Shown here: in pieces, positions 1 through 9,709 of the stretch | Layout: the number at the start of each line of letters is the position of its first letter | Position numbering within the stretch: position 1 is the first letter of the stretch | NCBI RefSeq assembly: GCF_006912135.1 | Contig: NZ_VIRS01000001.1 | Coordinates: 310,001 to 374,000 of the forward strand | Reading direction: 5' to 3' | Length of the DNA: 64,000 nt | DNA from: Cryptosporangium phraense | GTDB lineage: Bacteria > Actinomycetota > Actinomycetes > Mycobacteriales > Cryptosporangiaceae | Position numbers and translations under genes: made by a program | Notes under the pieces: model-generated | What the model saw: only the letters and a program-made list of their open reading frames with translations | Told to the model about the DNA's origin: nothing | Database searches by the model: none

Positions 1-315
1 CTGGCGCTGACCTGGCTGGCCGTCGCGACCGGGCTCACCGCGCCGACCGCCGAGGGCACCGCCGGGTTCACGCTGCTGGTCCAGCTGCTGCCGTTCGTGT
101 CGAGCGCGTTCGTGCCGACCGACACGATGTCGGGCGGGGTCCGCTGGTTCGCCGCGAACCAGCCGTTCTCGCCGATCATCGAGGCGATCCGCGGCTTCCT
201 GCTCGGGACGCCGGTCGGCTCCGACGGCTGGATCGCGGTCGGCTGGTGCGTCGGGCTCACGCTGGTCGGCTACCTGTGGGCGCGGTCGGCCTTCCGGAAA
301 GTTCCCGTGCGCTGA
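1..315 (+). CDS. ABC-2 type transporter permease, C-terminal part
   Basis: Partial gene entering from the left edge in frame 1 and ending at a TGA at 313-315. The visible 104 residues contain a hydrophobic stretch, a segment reading SSAFVPTDTM, and a final membrane helix before a short basic tail. This layout, with a conserved loop before the last helix and a positively charged end, is typical of DrrB-like ABC-2 exporter permeases. The ATPase partner would lie outside the window. The 3' end overlaps the convergent regulator gene by 59 nt. The family is likely; the substrate cannot be told. Confidence 0.75.
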   Translation: MALTWLAVATGLTAPTAEGTAGFTLLVQLLPFVSSAFVPTDTMSGGVRWFAANQPFSPIIEAIRGFLLGTPVGSDGWIAVGWCVGLTLVGYLWARSAFRKVPVR

Positions 316-3300
316 CCAGCGCGGACGCTTCCGCCATCAGCGCGTCCTGATCGAGGCCGGCGTACGACTCCTCCGCGGAGTCGTACGCCGGCCCGACGAG
401 TTCCCGGATCCGCGCCAGGGTGGCCGGCGTGGTGAACCCACTGGTGACGCGGAACCGGTCGGCGATCACGACCATCCGGGCGGCCGGCTCCACGGCCGCG
501 TCGCCGTGCCGTTTCAGATCGGCCAGCGCGAGGGCGAGCAGGAGCGCGCCGGCGATGTTCAGCCCGGCGATCGCGTCGATCCGGGCGAGCATCGGCAGCA
601 ACCGGCGGGGCAGGTCGGCGACCAGGCCCGGGACCAGGTCGAGCCGGTCGTCGAGCACGTGCGCGATCACGGCGCCGGCCTGTACTTCCTCGATCCACGG
701 CCGCTGGCGCGGCAACTGCTGGGCCTCGGTGCGACGCAGCCGCTCGGCCGCTTCGCGCCAGAGCCGCAGCCCGTCCTCGATCCGTCCCCGTCCGCGCAGG
801 ATCTCGGCCCGGATGATGACGTCGAACGCCTGCAGTTCGTCGTCGGACCGGGCCTCGGACCGGGTGAGCTCCTCCAGCCACTGCTCGGCGTCGTCGAGCG
901 CGCCGGTGCGTACCGCGATGAACACCATCGACCAGCGGACCCGGGCCGCGGTCCCCCAGGCCCCGAGGTCCTCCAGCACCGGCAGCACCGCGGCCATGTG
1001 CCGCTGGGCCTCCTCGACGCTCCCGTCGGCGAGCGCCAGCTCCCCGACCCGCGAGTGGACGGCCATCCGGAGCCAGCGGTTCCCGCGGTTCCCCAGCACG
1101 TCGAGGGCGCGCCGGGCGGCGTCCAGCGACGCGTCGAGGTCGCCGGTCGCCTCGGCCGCGTAGCTGACCGTGCTCAGCGCGACCGCCGCGACCATCGGCA
1201 CGTCGGACTCGCCGAGCGCCCGGATCGCGTCGAAGTCCGGGGCCCGCAGCACCGCGTCGGCCGCGCCGACCAGCGTGTCCGACGTCGGGGACGGCGGCAG
1301 CCGGCGCAGCACCGCGAGCGAACGCGGGACCCGGGCCCCCTCCAGGATGAACGCGGCCAGCGTCGTGATCAGCGCGCCGGTGCGCACCGCCTCGACCAGC
1401 GGCGGCGCGGGCCGGAAGTGCGAGAGTACCCAGGCCGGCTCCCGGTTCAGCCAGGCCATCCGGGACAGGTTCGACTCGATCGTCCACAGGCCCCCGAGCG
1501 ACGCGACGCACAGCGCCACCGTCTCCCCGTCGTGGCGCTCGATGGCCAGCCGGAGCGCGGCGACGAGGTTGTCGGAGTCGGCCCGGACCCGCTCCACGAA
1601 CTCGACGAAGCCGGGCCCGAACACCTCCCCGTAGGTTTCCAGGCACACGGCTCGCGCCCAGGCCAGGAACCGATCGACGGCGGCGCCGGTCTCGCCGGCC
1701 TCCTCGCAGCGCAGCGCGGAGAACTCGCGGACGGTCTCGAGCATCCGGAACCGGACCCCGGCCGCCGCGTCCGACACCTTGAGCAGCGACTGGTCGACCA
1801 GGTGCTCGAGCACCGGCAGCGCGTCGTCGACGTCGAGGACGAGCGCGGCGGCGTCGGCGGTGAACCCGTCGGGGAAGACCGAGAGCATCCGCATCGCCGA
1901 CTGGCCGGCCGGTTCGAGCAGGTGCCAGCTCCAGTCGATGACCGCGGCCAGCGTCCGGTGGCGTTCCGGGGTGTCGCGGGAGCCACTGCGCAGGCCGAGG
2001 CGGGTGTCGAGGCGGCGGGCGATCTCGGCCACCGACAGCACCCGGATCCGGGCCGCGGCCAGCTCGACCGCGAGCGGGAGCCCGTCGAGATGGCGGCAGA
2101 CCTCGTCGACGGCCTCGTCCGGCAGGTCGGCACCGGGGCGGACGGCCAGGGCCCGGGCCCGGAACAGCGCGGCGCACGTCGTCGGCGTGAGCTCGGGCAG
2201 CAGGTAGACGCTCTCGGCCGAGAGGCCGAGCGGGGTGCGGCTGGTGGTGAGCACGCAGACGTCGGCGCTGCGGGCGAGCAGCGACGCGACCAGGTCGGCG
2301 GCGCCGGCGATCACGTGCTCGCAGTTGTCGAGGACGAGCAGCGCCGACGTGGACCCGAGGGCGGCGACGAGGTCGGCGGGCCCGGCCTCGCCCAGGCCCA
2401 GCGCCGACGCGACCTCGCCGACGACCTCGGCGTCGGTGGTGAGGCCGGCCAGCGGGACGAAGACCACCGAGCGCTGCGGGGCGGTGCGGGCGACGGTCTG
2501 GGCCAGCCGGGTCTTGCCGAGCCCGCCCGGCCCGATGATCGACGTGACCCGGGACGTCCCGATCAGCGCGGTGACCGCCTCGACGTCGTGCTCCCGGCCC
2601 AGGAGCGCGTTCGGGTCGTGCGGGACGCCCCGCCTGGTCGTCGCGGTCTCCGGGCCGAGCAGCTCGGCCTGGACTTCACGCAGTGCCGGGCCGGGGTCGG
2701 CGCCCAGCGAGTCACGCAGCCGGCGCCGGTAGGCCTCGTACCGGGCCAGGGCCGCGGCCGGCCCGCGCACGGCCGCCTCGCAGCGCAGCAGCTCGGCCAG
2801 CACCTCCTCGTCGCGCGGCTGCTCCCGGGCCAGCGCGGCCAGCACCGGCTCGGCCTCGGCGAAGCGTCCCAGGCGGGCGAGCGCGAGGGCCCGGGCCCGC
2901 ACGAGCGTCCGGTAGGCCGGCGCGACCGCCGCCCGCAGTGTCCCGAGCGCACCCTCCGCGTCCGCGCGCTCGGGTGGTACCCACCCGCCGGCGGCGCCCG
3001 CCGCAGCCGGGCCGGCCGAGCCGGCTGCACCGCCCGAGCCGGCCGCGGGGCCCGACCCGGCCGAGCCGCCCGCGCCAGCAGACCCGCCCGCGCCGGGCGC
3101 GCCGCCGCGCGGGGCGCTCCACAGCGCTAGACCCGCTTCCGCCTCCGCCAGGGCGGCGGCCGGGTTGCCCTCCCGTGCGGCGCGCGCGGCCGCAGAGCGC
3201 GCGGCGGTCACGTCCACCTGGTCGTCGTCCAGCGCCAACCGGTACCCGCGAGGGGTGCTGACCAGCACGTCGGCACCGACCTGGGCCCGGGCCCGGAAGA

Positions 3301-3490
3301 CCAGGGCCTGCAGGGCCTTGGCCGGGTGCTCGGGCGGGCCCTCGGGCCAGAGCTCCTCGATCAGCCGTCCGGCGCTGCACCCGGCCCGGAGCTCGCCGGC
3401 CAGCACGGCGAGCAGCTCGCGCACGCGCGGCCCGGAGACCTCCCGGTCCCGGAAGGCGACCCGCGTCAGCAGGGCCAGCTCCACGCTCAC
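257..3490 (-). CDS. SARP/AfsR-like BTAD and NB-ARC transcriptional regulator
   Basis: Large regulator of about 1077 residues. Order: winged-helix DNA-binding domain (about 1-90), bacterial transcriptional activator domain (about 95-280), NB-ARC ATPase with Walker A GPGGLGKT near residue 320 and LLVLDNCEH further on, then a long TPR-like alpha-helical C terminus. A Gly/Ala/Ser-rich stretch of about 45 residues interrupts the BTAD region. I chose the GTG at 3490 rather than 3520 because TAATCT sits 7 nt upstream of it, fitting leaderless transcription, and because the family core begins there. Such proteins usually activate a nearby pathway in response to nucleotide or ligand binding. The target here is unknown. 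Confidence 0.85.
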   Translation of the reverse strand: MSVELALLTRVAFRDREVSGPRVRELLAVLAGELRAGCSAGRLIEELWPEGPPEHPAKALQALVFRARAQVGADVLVSTPRGYRLALDDDQVDVTAARSAAARAAREGNPAAALAEAEAGLALWSAPRGGAPGAGGSAGAGGSAGSGPAAGSGGAAGSAGPAAAGAAGGWVPPERADAEGALGTLRAAVAPAYRTLVRARALALARLGRFAEAEPVLAALAREQPRDEEVLAELLRCEAAVRGPAAALARYEAYRRRLRDSLGADPGPALREVQAELLGPETATTRRGVPHDPNALLGREHDVEAVTALIGTSRVTSIIGPGGLGKTRLAQTVARTAPQRSVVFVPLAGLTTDAEVVGEVASALGLGEAGPADLVAALGSTSALLVLDNCEHVIAGAADLVASLLARSADVCVLTTSRTPLGLSAESVYLLPELTPTTCAALFRARALAVRPGADLPDEAVDEVCRHLDGLPLAVELAAARIRVLSVAEIARRLDTRLGLRSGSRDTPERHRTLAAVIDWSWHLLEPAGQSAMRMLSVFPDGFTADAAALVLDVDDALPVLEHLVDQSLLKVSDAAAGVRFRMLETVREFSALRCEEAGETGAAVDRFLAWARAVCLETYGEVFGPGFVEFVERVRADSDNLVAALRLAIERHDGETVALCVASLGGLWTIESNLSRMAWLNREPAWVLSHFRPAPPLVEAVRTGALITTLAAFILEGARVPRSLAVLRRLPPSPTSDTLVGAADAVLRAPDFDAIRALGESDVPMVAAVALSTVSYAAEATGDLDASLDAARRALDVLGNRGNRWLRMAVHSRVGELALADGSVEEAQRHMAAVLPVLEDLGAWGTAARVRWSMVFIAVRTGALDDAEQWLEELTRSEARSDDELQAFDVIIRAEILRGRGRIEDGLRLWREAAERLRRTEAQQLPRQRPWIEEVQAGAVIAHVLDDRLDLVPGLVADLPRRLLPMLARIDAIAGLNIAGALLLALALADLKRHGDAAVEPAARMVVIADRFRVTSGFTTPATLARIRELVGPAYDSAEESYAGLDQDALMAEASALVSARELSGRPTAPTGSRPA

Positions 3491-3537
3491 GTCGGCCAGA
3501 TTAGACCGTGCGCCCGGCACCCGGTCAGCGACCGGCT

Positions 3538-5319
3538 TCAGGACGGTACGTCGATGCGGTACTGCTGGATCTTCCGGTAGATCGTCGCCCTCGACATGCT
3601 CAGCGACGCGGCCGCCTTGCTGCGGTTGCCTCCGAACGCCCGGAGCGCGGCGACCACCGCGTCCCGCTCCATCGACTCCAGCGGGTTGAGCAGGCGGCCG
3701 GAGATCGTGTGACAGTTCGCCGGCAGGTCGGCCGCCTCGATCACCCCCGAGCGGCGGTGCTGGACGACCGTCCGCAACGTGTCGGTGAGCTCAGCGACGT
3801 TGCCCGGCCAGGGCGTCCGCATGAGCAGTTGCATGGCCTGACCGGAGACGGTCAGGTCGCGGCCCGTCGCCAGACGGGCCAGCAGCACCGGGACGATCTG
3901 CGCGATGTCGTCGGCGTGGTGGCGCAGCGGCGGCAGTTCGACCGACGCCGGGAAGCAGCTGAGCAGCGCGTCCCGGCCGAGAGAACCGGCGCCGGTCGCG
4001 ACCACCCAGCCGTCGCCGCGCCGGGCGCGGTACTGGTGCAGCAGGTTCGCCAGCGCGTCCCGCCGGGTGCCCCGGACCGCGTGCACGTGGCGCAGCACCA
4101 GCGTGCCGTCGAGCTGCTCCAGCTCGGCCCGCACCACCGAGAGCAGCTCGTCCTCGCCGTAGGGCTGGGCCAGGTCGACGACGCGGAACGGCCGGGTCGG
4201 GTGGTACAGCCGGTGCAGCGCGGAGGCCACCGCGAACTTGCCCACGCCGGCTTCGCCGCCGATCGTCACCCACTCCCGGTGCAGGTAGTGGTTCCGAATC
4301 TCCTCGCAGGCCAGGACCCACAGACCACCACTGCCGACGACGCCGGGCAGCGGATGGGCCAGCGCGTTCCGCCCGCCGAGCGGCTGTTCGACCCCGCGCT
4401 CCAGCCGGACCCGGGCGACGCCCCCGGCCGGCCCGCCCCCGCTGACGATCGGCGAGCAGAGCAGCCGGGCCCGGCCGCCGCTGGGTAACTCGACGATCAT
4501 CGACGTCTGCTTGCCGCGCTCGGCCGCCTCGCCGGTGACCGCGATCAGCATCGCCTGGTCTTCCGGCGTGAGCAGGTGCCGGGCGTTGTCGTTGAGCATG
4601 ACGACGTCGGCGTTGACCGCGAGCACGATCGCCGTGCTGCGCCGGCAGGCCCGCAGGTACTCGCCGAACAGGTCGAGCTCCCGCCGTCCGCTGTCGCGCA
4701 GCAGCTCCTGCTCGATCAGCGACGCGGTGCTCTTGGCCATCGCCAGCAGCAGCGGCCCGGCGTCGGAGCTCCAGCAGGTCATGTCCAGCAGCCCGACGGT
4801 CTGCCCGCTGACCGGGTGGCGCACCGGGACCCCGGCGCAGCCGAGCGTGTCGAGCACCCCGGTGTAGTGCTCCTGGCCCCAGACCTCGGTCGGCTGGCCG
4901 CTCTCCAGCGCGGTGCCGATGCCGTTGGTGCCGACGTCCTGCTCGGCGTAGCTGAAGCCGGGCGCGAGCTGCACCCGGTCGAGGTAGCGGACCAGACCGC
5001 TGTCGTCCGACCGACGGTCGAGGACGACGCCGTCGCGGTCGGTGAGGATCAGGCTGACCGGGCTGCCGTTCAGGCTCTCCTGCACCGACGGCAGGACGAC
5101 GCCGGCCGCGCGGGCCAGCGGGGTCTCGAGGTCGGGCTCGGCCGTGTACGTGGGCGCGACGCCGTCCGGCGGGATCTCCCACCGGCGGGAACGCGTCCAG
5201 GACGCGGCGATCGTGTCGCGGACTTCTCGCGCGGCTCCAGCGGCCGCCCAGAACCGCTCCCGGGCCGCCCCGAGTCCGGGGCTCGCGGGGGTCACTGGTC
5301 CGCTGAAGGCGTGCTTCAT
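3538..5319 (-). CDS. mimR: AcoR/MimR-like activator of the monooxygenase operon
   Basis: 593 residues, divergent from the diiron monooxygenase genes. The N-terminal half looks like a GAF sensor domain, the middle is a degenerate NtrC-type AAA domain (GGEAGVGKF as Walker A, near residue 350), and the C terminus is a Fis-type helix-turn-helix (GGNRSKAAASLSMSRATIYR). No GAFTGA loop for sigma-54 contact is visible, as expected for actinobacterial AcoR-like proteins, which work without RpoN. In mycobacteria MimR activates mimABCD; position and architecture make that the likely role here. A 15-bp palindrome in the shared promoter region is its best operator candidate. Confidence 0.85.
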   Translation of the reverse strand: MKHAFSGPVTPASPGLGAARERFWAAAGAAREVRDTIAASWTRSRRWEIPPDGVAPTYTAEPDLETPLARAAGVVLPSVQESLNGSPVSLILTDRDGVVLDRRSDDSGLVRYLDRVQLAPGFSYAEQDVGTNGIGTALESGQPTEVWGQEHYTGVLDTLGCAGVPVRHPVSGQTVGLLDMTCWSSDAGPLLLAMAKSTASLIEQELLRDSGRRELDLFGEYLRACRRSTAIVLAVNADVVMLNDNARHLLTPEDQAMLIAVTGEAAERGKQTSMIVELPSGGRARLLCSPIVSGGGPAGGVARVRLERGVEQPLGGRNALAHPLPGVVGSGGLWVLACEEIRNHYLHREWVTIGGEAGVGKFAVASALHRLYHPTRPFRVVDLAQPYGEDELLSVVRAELEQLDGTLVLRHVHAVRGTRRDALANLLHQYRARRGDGWVVATGAGSLGRDALLSCFPASVELPPLRHHADDIAQIVPVLLARLATGRDLTVSGQAMQLLMRTPWPGNVAELTDTLRTVVQHRRSGVIEAADLPANCHTISGRLLNPLESMERDAVVAALRAFGGNRSKAAASLSMSRATIYRKIQQYRIDVPS

Positions 5320-5395
5320 CGTTGAACTCGCCTCCCCGCCGTCACGAATGTGTCGCCGATGTGAACGAGCGTAGGCGAACCGGCCCGGGCGAGCC

Positions 5396-5410
5396 GTCTC
5401 AAGTTGAGAC
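5396..5410. promoter_or_regulatory. Palindromic operator candidate for the prm operon
   Basis: GTCTCAA-G-TTGAGAC is a perfect inverted repeat with 7-bp arms, 122 nt upstream of the prmA start and 77 nt from the start of the divergent MimR-like activator. It is the clearest dyad in the 213-nt intergenic region 5320-5532. Binding by the activator is inferred from position only. Confidence 0.5.
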
Positions 5411-5532
5411 CTGCGTCACCGCATTTCGGGGTTGGAATCTCTGGCATCCGGAACGGCGGCCTCCCCGGGCAAGACGGAGGGCCGACTGCGACGCCGCTCG
5501 GAGACCGTCATCCGTCCGAGGGAGCTCACCGC

Positions 5533-7170
5533 ATGAGCCGACAGAGCCTGAGCAAGGCCCACCGCAAGATCACCGAACTGTCGTGGGAACCCACGTTCGC
5601 CACCCCGGCGAAGCGGTTCGGGACCGACTACACGTTCGAGAAGGCCCCGAAGAAGGACCCGCTGAAGCAGATCCTGCGGTCCTACTTCCCGATGGAGGAG
5701 GAGAAGGACAACCGCGTCTTCGGCGCCATGGACGGCGCGATCCGCGGCAACATGTTCCGGCAGGTCCAGGAACGGTGGATGGAATGGCAGAAGCTGTTCC
5801 TCTCGATCATCCCGTTCCCGGAGATCTCCGCCGCCCGGGCGATGCCGATGGCGATCGACGCCGTCCCCAACCCCGAGGTCCACAACGGGCTCGCGGTGCA
5901 GATGATCGACGAGGTCCGGCACTCGACGATCCAGATGAACCTCAAGCGCCTGTACATGAACCACTACATCGACCCGGCCGGGTTCGACATCTCGGAGAAG
6001 GCGTTCTCGAACTCCTACTGCGGGACGATCGGCCGTCAGTTCGGCGAGGGGTTCATCACCGGTGACGCGATCACCGCGGCGAACATCTACCTGACCGTGG
6101 TCGCCGAGACCGCGTTCACGAACACGCTGTTCGTCGCCATGCCGTCGGAGGCCGCCGCCAACGGCGACTACCTGCTGCCGACGGTCTTCCACTCGGTCCA
6201 GTCGGACGAGTCCCGGCACATCAGCAACGGGTACTCGATCCTGCTGATGGCGCTGGCCGACGAGCGCAACCGGCCGCTGCTCGAGCGCGACCTGCGCTAC
6301 GCCTGGTGGAACAACCACTGCGTGGTGGACGCGGCGATCGGCACGTTCATCGAGTACGGCAGCAAGGACCGCCGGAAGGACCGGGACAGCTACGCCGAGA
6401 TGTGGCGCCGCTGGATCTACGACGACTACTACCGCAGCTACCTGCTGCCGCTGGAGAAGTACGGGCTGGTCATCCCGCACGACCTGGTCGAAGAGGCGTG
6501 GAGCCGGATCTACGACGACTTCTACGTCCACCGCGTGGCGCAGTTCTTCGCCACCGGGTGGCCGGTGAACTACTGGCGGATCGACCCGATGACCGACCAG
6601 GACTTCGAGTGGTTCGAGGAGAAGTACCCGGGTTGGTACAACCAGTTCGGCAAGTGGTGGGAGGCGTACAACCGGCTGCGTCACCCGGGGAAGAACAAGC
6701 CGATCGCGTTCGAGGACGTCGGCTACGAGTACCCGCACCGCTGCTGGTCGTGCATGGTGCCGTGCCTCATCCGCGAGGACATGGTGGTCGACAAGGTCGA
6801 CGGCCAGTGGCGGACGTACTGCTCGGAGACGTGCGCCTGGACCGACAAGGAAGCGTTCCGCCCCGAGTACCAGGGCCGCCCGACGCCGAACATGGGCCGG
6901 CTCACCGGTAAGCGCGAGTGGGAGACGCTGTACCACGGCTGGGACCTGGCCGACGTCATCAGCGACCTCGGGTACGTCCGCGACGACGGGAAGACGCTCG
7001 TCCCGCAGCCGCACCTCGACCTCGACGACCCGAAGAAGCTGTGGACGCTCGACGACGTCCGGGGCATCCAGTTCGGGAGCCCGAACATCGCGCTGAACGA
7101 GATGTCGGACGCCGAGCGCGAGGCCCACGTGGCCGCGTACCGCGCGAACCCGAACGTCACTCCGGCCTGA
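5533..7170 (+). CDS. prmA: Propane-type monooxygenase hydroxylase large subunit
   Basis: 545 residues, the usual length for PrmA/MimA of group 5 soluble diiron monooxygenases. The six diiron ligands are recognisable: Glu97 (PFPEISA), Glu127 and His130 (DEVRH), Glu192 (VAETAF), Glu226 and His229 (DESRH). The enzyme oxidises propane and related small substrates (acetone, phenols) at the subterminal carbon, using electrons from PrmB. The ATG at 5533 is chosen because AGGGAG precedes it at normal distance and the family N terminus begins here, although the frame is open upstream. It is the first gene of the operon and is followed by a strong hairpin before prmB. Confidence 0.96.
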   Translation: MSRQSLSKAHRKITELSWEPTFATPAKRFGTDYTFEKAPKKDPLKQILRSYFPMEEEKDNRVFGAMDGAIRGNMFRQVQERWMEWQKLFLSIIPFPEISAARAMPMAIDAVPNPEVHNGLAVQMIDEVRHSTIQMNLKRLYMNHYIDPAGFDISEKAFSNSYCGTIGRQFGEGFITGDAITAANIYLTVVAETAFTNTLFVAMPSEAAANGDYLLPTVFHSVQSDESRHISNGYSILLMALADERNRPLLERDLRYAWWNNHCVVDAAIGTFIEYGSKDRRKDRDSYAEMWRRWIYDDYYRSYLLPLEKYGLVIPHDLVEEAWSRIYDDFYVHRVAQFFATGWPVNYWRIDPMTDQDFEWFEEKYPGWYNQFGKWWEAYNRLRHPGKNKPIAFEDVGYEYPHRCWSCMVPCLIREDMVVDKVDGQWRTYCSETCAWTDKEAFRPEYQGRPTPNMGRLTGKREWETLYHGWDLADVISDLGYVRDDGKTLVPQPHLDLDDPKKLWTLDDVRGIQFGSPNIALNEMSDAEREAHVAAYRANPNVTPA

Positions 7171-7173
7171 GCC

Positions 7174-7210
7174 GATCGCGGCGCGGCCCGGGCCGGGCCG
7201 CGCCGCGATC
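7174..7210 (+). promoter_or_regulatory. 17-bp perfect hairpin between prmA and prmB
   Basis: Arms 7174-7190 and 7194-7210 are perfect reverse complements (gatcgcggcgcggcccg), separated by GGC. There is no T-run after it, and the prmB ribosome site (GAGGGG) follows directly. A role in mRNA processing, 3' protection of prmA message or partial attenuation is inferred. Confidence 0.7.
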
Positions 7211-7222
7211 CGAGGGGATCCC

Positions 7223-8257
7223 ATGGGAAAGAACCACAAGGTCCGCTTCGAACCCGTAGGCGTCGAGATCGACGTCGACGAGGACGAGACCGTGCTCAAC
7301 GCCGCGTTCCGCCAGGGCGTGATGCTGATGCACGGCTGCAAGGAAGGGCAGTGCTCGGCCTGCAAGTCCTTCCTCCTCGACGGCGACCTCCAGATGGAGC
7401 GCTACTCGACGTTCGCGCTGGCCGACTACGAGAGCGAGGAGGGTTACGTCCTGCTCTGCCGGGCCCGGGCGTACAGCGACCTCGAGGTCGAACTGCTCAA
7501 CTACGACGAGGACATGATCCGGTCGGGTCTCCCGCTGGTGACGTTCGAGACGACGGTCGAGGCGCTGGACGACGTTTCCCCCGACATCACCCGGCTGCGT
7601 CTGAAGCTGGGCGAAAGCTCAACCTTCCGGTTCCACCCCGGGCAGTACGTCGACCTCCGGATCCCCGGCAGCGAGGACCACCGCTCGTTCTCGATGGCGA
7701 ACACCAGCGCGGCCGACGGCTACCTGGAGTTCCTCATCAAGCGGTACCCGGGCGGCCGGTTCTCCGGGCTGCTGGAGAACGAGATCTCGGAAGGCGACCC
7801 GCTCACCGCGACCGGCCCGTACGGGACGTTCACGCTGCGGGTCAGCTCCGACCGGCGGCTGGTGTTCGTCGGCGGCGGGGCGGGGATGGCGCCGATCCTG
7901 GCGTTGCTGCGTCAGATGGTGGAGAGCCGCACCGAGCGCGAGGCGGTCTTCTACTACGGAGCCCGGACGGCGGCCGACCTGATCTGCGCGTCCGAGCTCG
8001 CGGAAATCGGCGAAAAGCTGCCCGGCTTCCGCTTCGTCCCCTGTCTCTCCGACTCCTGGCCCGACGGCTGGGACGGCGAGACCGGGCTGGTCACCGCGGT
8101 GCTCGACCAGCGCGAGCCCGACCTCGACGACTCGGACGTCTACCTGTGCGGTCCCCCACCCATGATCGACGCCGGCCTGGCCCTGCTGGAGAGCCGGTCG
8201 GTCCCCGCCGAGCAGGTCTTTTACGACAAGTTCACGCTCACTGCGGCAAGCGAATGA
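7223..8257 (+). CDS. prmB: Propane monooxygenase reductase
   Basis: 344 residues. The N-terminal plant-type [2Fe-2S] domain has Cys39, Cys44, Cys47 and Cys79. A ferredoxin-NADP reductase module follows, with FAD motif RSFSMAN and nucleotide-binding signatures GGGAGMAP and YLCGPPPM. It moves electrons from NAD(P)H through FAD and the iron-sulfur cluster to the diiron hydroxylase. The start follows a GAGGGG ribosome site right after the hairpin. Its stop overlaps an upstream in-frame ATG of prmC. Confidence 0.96.
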   Translation: MGKNHKVRFEPVGVEIDVDEDETVLNAAFRQGVMLMHGCKEGQCSACKSFLLDGDLQMERYSTFALADYESEEGYVLLCRARAYSDLEVELLNYDEDMIRSGLPLVTFETTVEALDDVSPDITRLRLKLGESSTFRFHPGQYVDLRIPGSEDHRSFSMANTSAADGYLEFLIKRYPGGRFSGLLENEISEGDPLTATGPYGTFTLRVSSDRRLVFVGGGAGMAPILALLRQMVESRTEREAVFYYGARTAADLICASELAEIGEKLPGFRFVPCLSDSWPDGWDGETGLVTAVLDQREPDLDDSDVYLCGPPPMIDAGLALLESRSVPAEQVFYDKFTLTAASE

Positions 8258-8265
8258 GGACACCG

Positions 8266-9354
8266 ATGACTCAACGCACGTTCCCGAAGCCGGAGTTCAC
8301 CGGCGCGGAGGCCGGCCTCCTGACGTTTCCCGGTTCGACGAGCCGGGCCTACAACTACTTCACCCCCCGCAAGCTGCGGGCCACGGTCTACGAGGACGTC
8401 ACGATGGACGTCCAGCCCGACCCGGAGCGGCACCTCACCCAGGGCTGGATCTACGGCTTCGCGGACGGCCCGGGCGGCTACCCGCAGGAGTGGACCGCGC
8501 TGAAGTCGTCCGACTGGCACCAGTTCCTCGACCCGAACGAGGAATGGGAACAGACGATCTACCGCAACAACAGCAACATCGTCCGGCAGATCTCGCTGAA
8601 TCTGGAGAACGCCAAGAAGGCCGGCGCCTACCAGGCCTGGTCACCGGGCTGGACGCACTTCATCGAGCGGCACCTCGGCGCCTGGATGCACGCCGAGCAC
8701 GGGCTCGGCATGCACGTGTTCCTGTCCGAGCAGCGCTCGGCGCCGACGAACATGATCAACAACGCGATCGCGGTGAACAGCGCGCACAAACTGCGGTTCG
8801 CCCAGGATCTGGCGCTCTACAACCTCGACCTGTCGGAGTCGAGCCTCCCGTTCGACGGCAAGGCCCACAAGGCGGTCTGGCAGAGCGAGCCGGTCTGGCA
8901 GCCGGTGCGCGAGAACGTCGAGCGGCTGACCGCGATCCGCGACTGGGCCGAGTCGCTGTTCGCCGCGAACATCGTCTACGAGCAGCTGGTCGGCGCGCTG
9001 TTCCGGAGCCACCTGGTGATGCAGGTCGCCGCCCGCAACGGCGACTACGTGACGCCGACGCTGGTCGGCGCGGGCGAGAACGACTACGACCGCGACCTGC
9101 GCTACACCCGGGCCCTGTTCAAGATGCTCACCGGCGACGAGACTCACGGCACCGACAACAAGGCCGTGCTGAACGGCTGGCTCTCGGCCTGGGTGCCGGT
9201 CAGCGTCCGGGCCGCGCACGACCTGCAGCCGATCTGGTCGCAGATCCCGGAGAAGCCGGTCACGTTCGCCGACTCCTGGCACGCGTCGACCGAGTCGTTC
9301 CGGAATGTGCTCGATGAACTCGGGCTGGACGAGCCGAAGGAGCTGACCCAGTGA
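8266..9354 (+). CDS. prmC: Propane monooxygenase hydroxylase small subunit
   Basis: 362 residues, PrmC/MimC beta subunit of the hydroxylase, structurally related to the large subunit but without diiron ligands. The ATG at 8266 is preferred because AGGA lies just upstream; an in-frame ATG at 8254 overlaps the prmB stop (ATGA) and would add four residues. Conserved family stretches include [20 protein letters not shown] and the NDYDRDL region near the C terminus. It forms the hydroxylase dimer core with PrmA. The stop overlaps the GTG of prmD, which suggests translational coupling. Confidence 0.95.
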   Translation: MTQRTFPKPEFTGAEAGLLTFPGSTSRAYNYFTPRKLRATVYEDVTMDVQPDPERHLTQGWIYGFADGPGGYPQEWTALKSSDWHQFLDPNEEWEQTIYRNNSNIVRQISLNLENAKKAGAYQAWSPGWTHFIERHLGAWMHAEHGLGMHVFLSEQRSAPTNMINNAIAVNSAHKLRFAQDLALYNLDLSESSLPFDGKAHKAVWQSEPVWQPVRENVERLTAIRDWAESLFAANIVYEQLVGALFRSHLVMQVAARNGDYVTPTLVGAGENDYDRDLRYTRALFKMLTGDETHGTDNKAVLNGWLSAWVPVSVRAAHDLQPIWSQIPEKPVTFADSWHASTESFRNVLDELGLDEPKELTQ

Positions 9355-9701
9355 CCGCCCCGTCGAAATTCGCCGTCAACCGGACGACGTCCAACATGGC
9401 CGGCGTCACGCTGATGAACAACCAGAACGGCTACGTGGTCGCCGACGTCATGCGCACCAAGGACGGCGTCACGGTCGAAGAGTTCCCGTCGATGATCCGC
9501 GTCGACGGCGAACGGGTGCTGACGTTCGACTACGACGAGATCAGCGACGCGATCGGCTTCGAGTTCGACCAGTCGGACTTCGAGGAGATCATGTCGACCC
9601 ACTACGGGCGCATGGTCCACCTCGACGACAAGACGATGCTGTTCGCCAACCCCGAGGACGCGGCCGAGTACATCGACTTCGACCTCGCGCCGGTGAACTG
9701 A
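9351..9701 (+). CDS. prmD: Propane monooxygenase coupling protein
   Basis: 116 residues, matching the MmoB/DmpM-type effector family in size and in the sequence around [12 protein letters not shown]. The cofactorless coupling protein binds the hydroxylase and tunes oxygen and substrate access to the diiron site. The GTG start overlaps the prmC stop (GTGA). Gene order A-B-C-D is the one known from Gordonia, Rhodococcus and Mycobacterium. Confidence 0.95.
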   Translation: MTAPSKFAVNRTTSNMAGVTLMNNQNGYVVADVMRTKDGVTVEEFPSMIRVDGERVLTFDYDEISDAIGFEFDQSDFEEIMSTHYGRMVHLDDKTMLFANPEDAAEYIDFDLAPVN

Positions 9702-9709
9702 CTCGTTCC

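Noticed and set aside
506-3130. Very long open frame on the plus strand opposite the SARP regulator
   Set aside because: Its composition is Arg/Gln/Pro-rich and it mirrors the codon pattern of the real gene; typical GC-rich antisense artefact.
3538-5319. Sigma-54-dependent promoter for the prm operon
   Set aside because: No GG-N10-GC element was seen upstream of prmA, and the activator lacks the GAFTGA loop.
5416-7365. 650-residue frame antisense to prmA
   Set aside because: Antisense shadow of a gene with conserved diiron ligands; no domain of its own.
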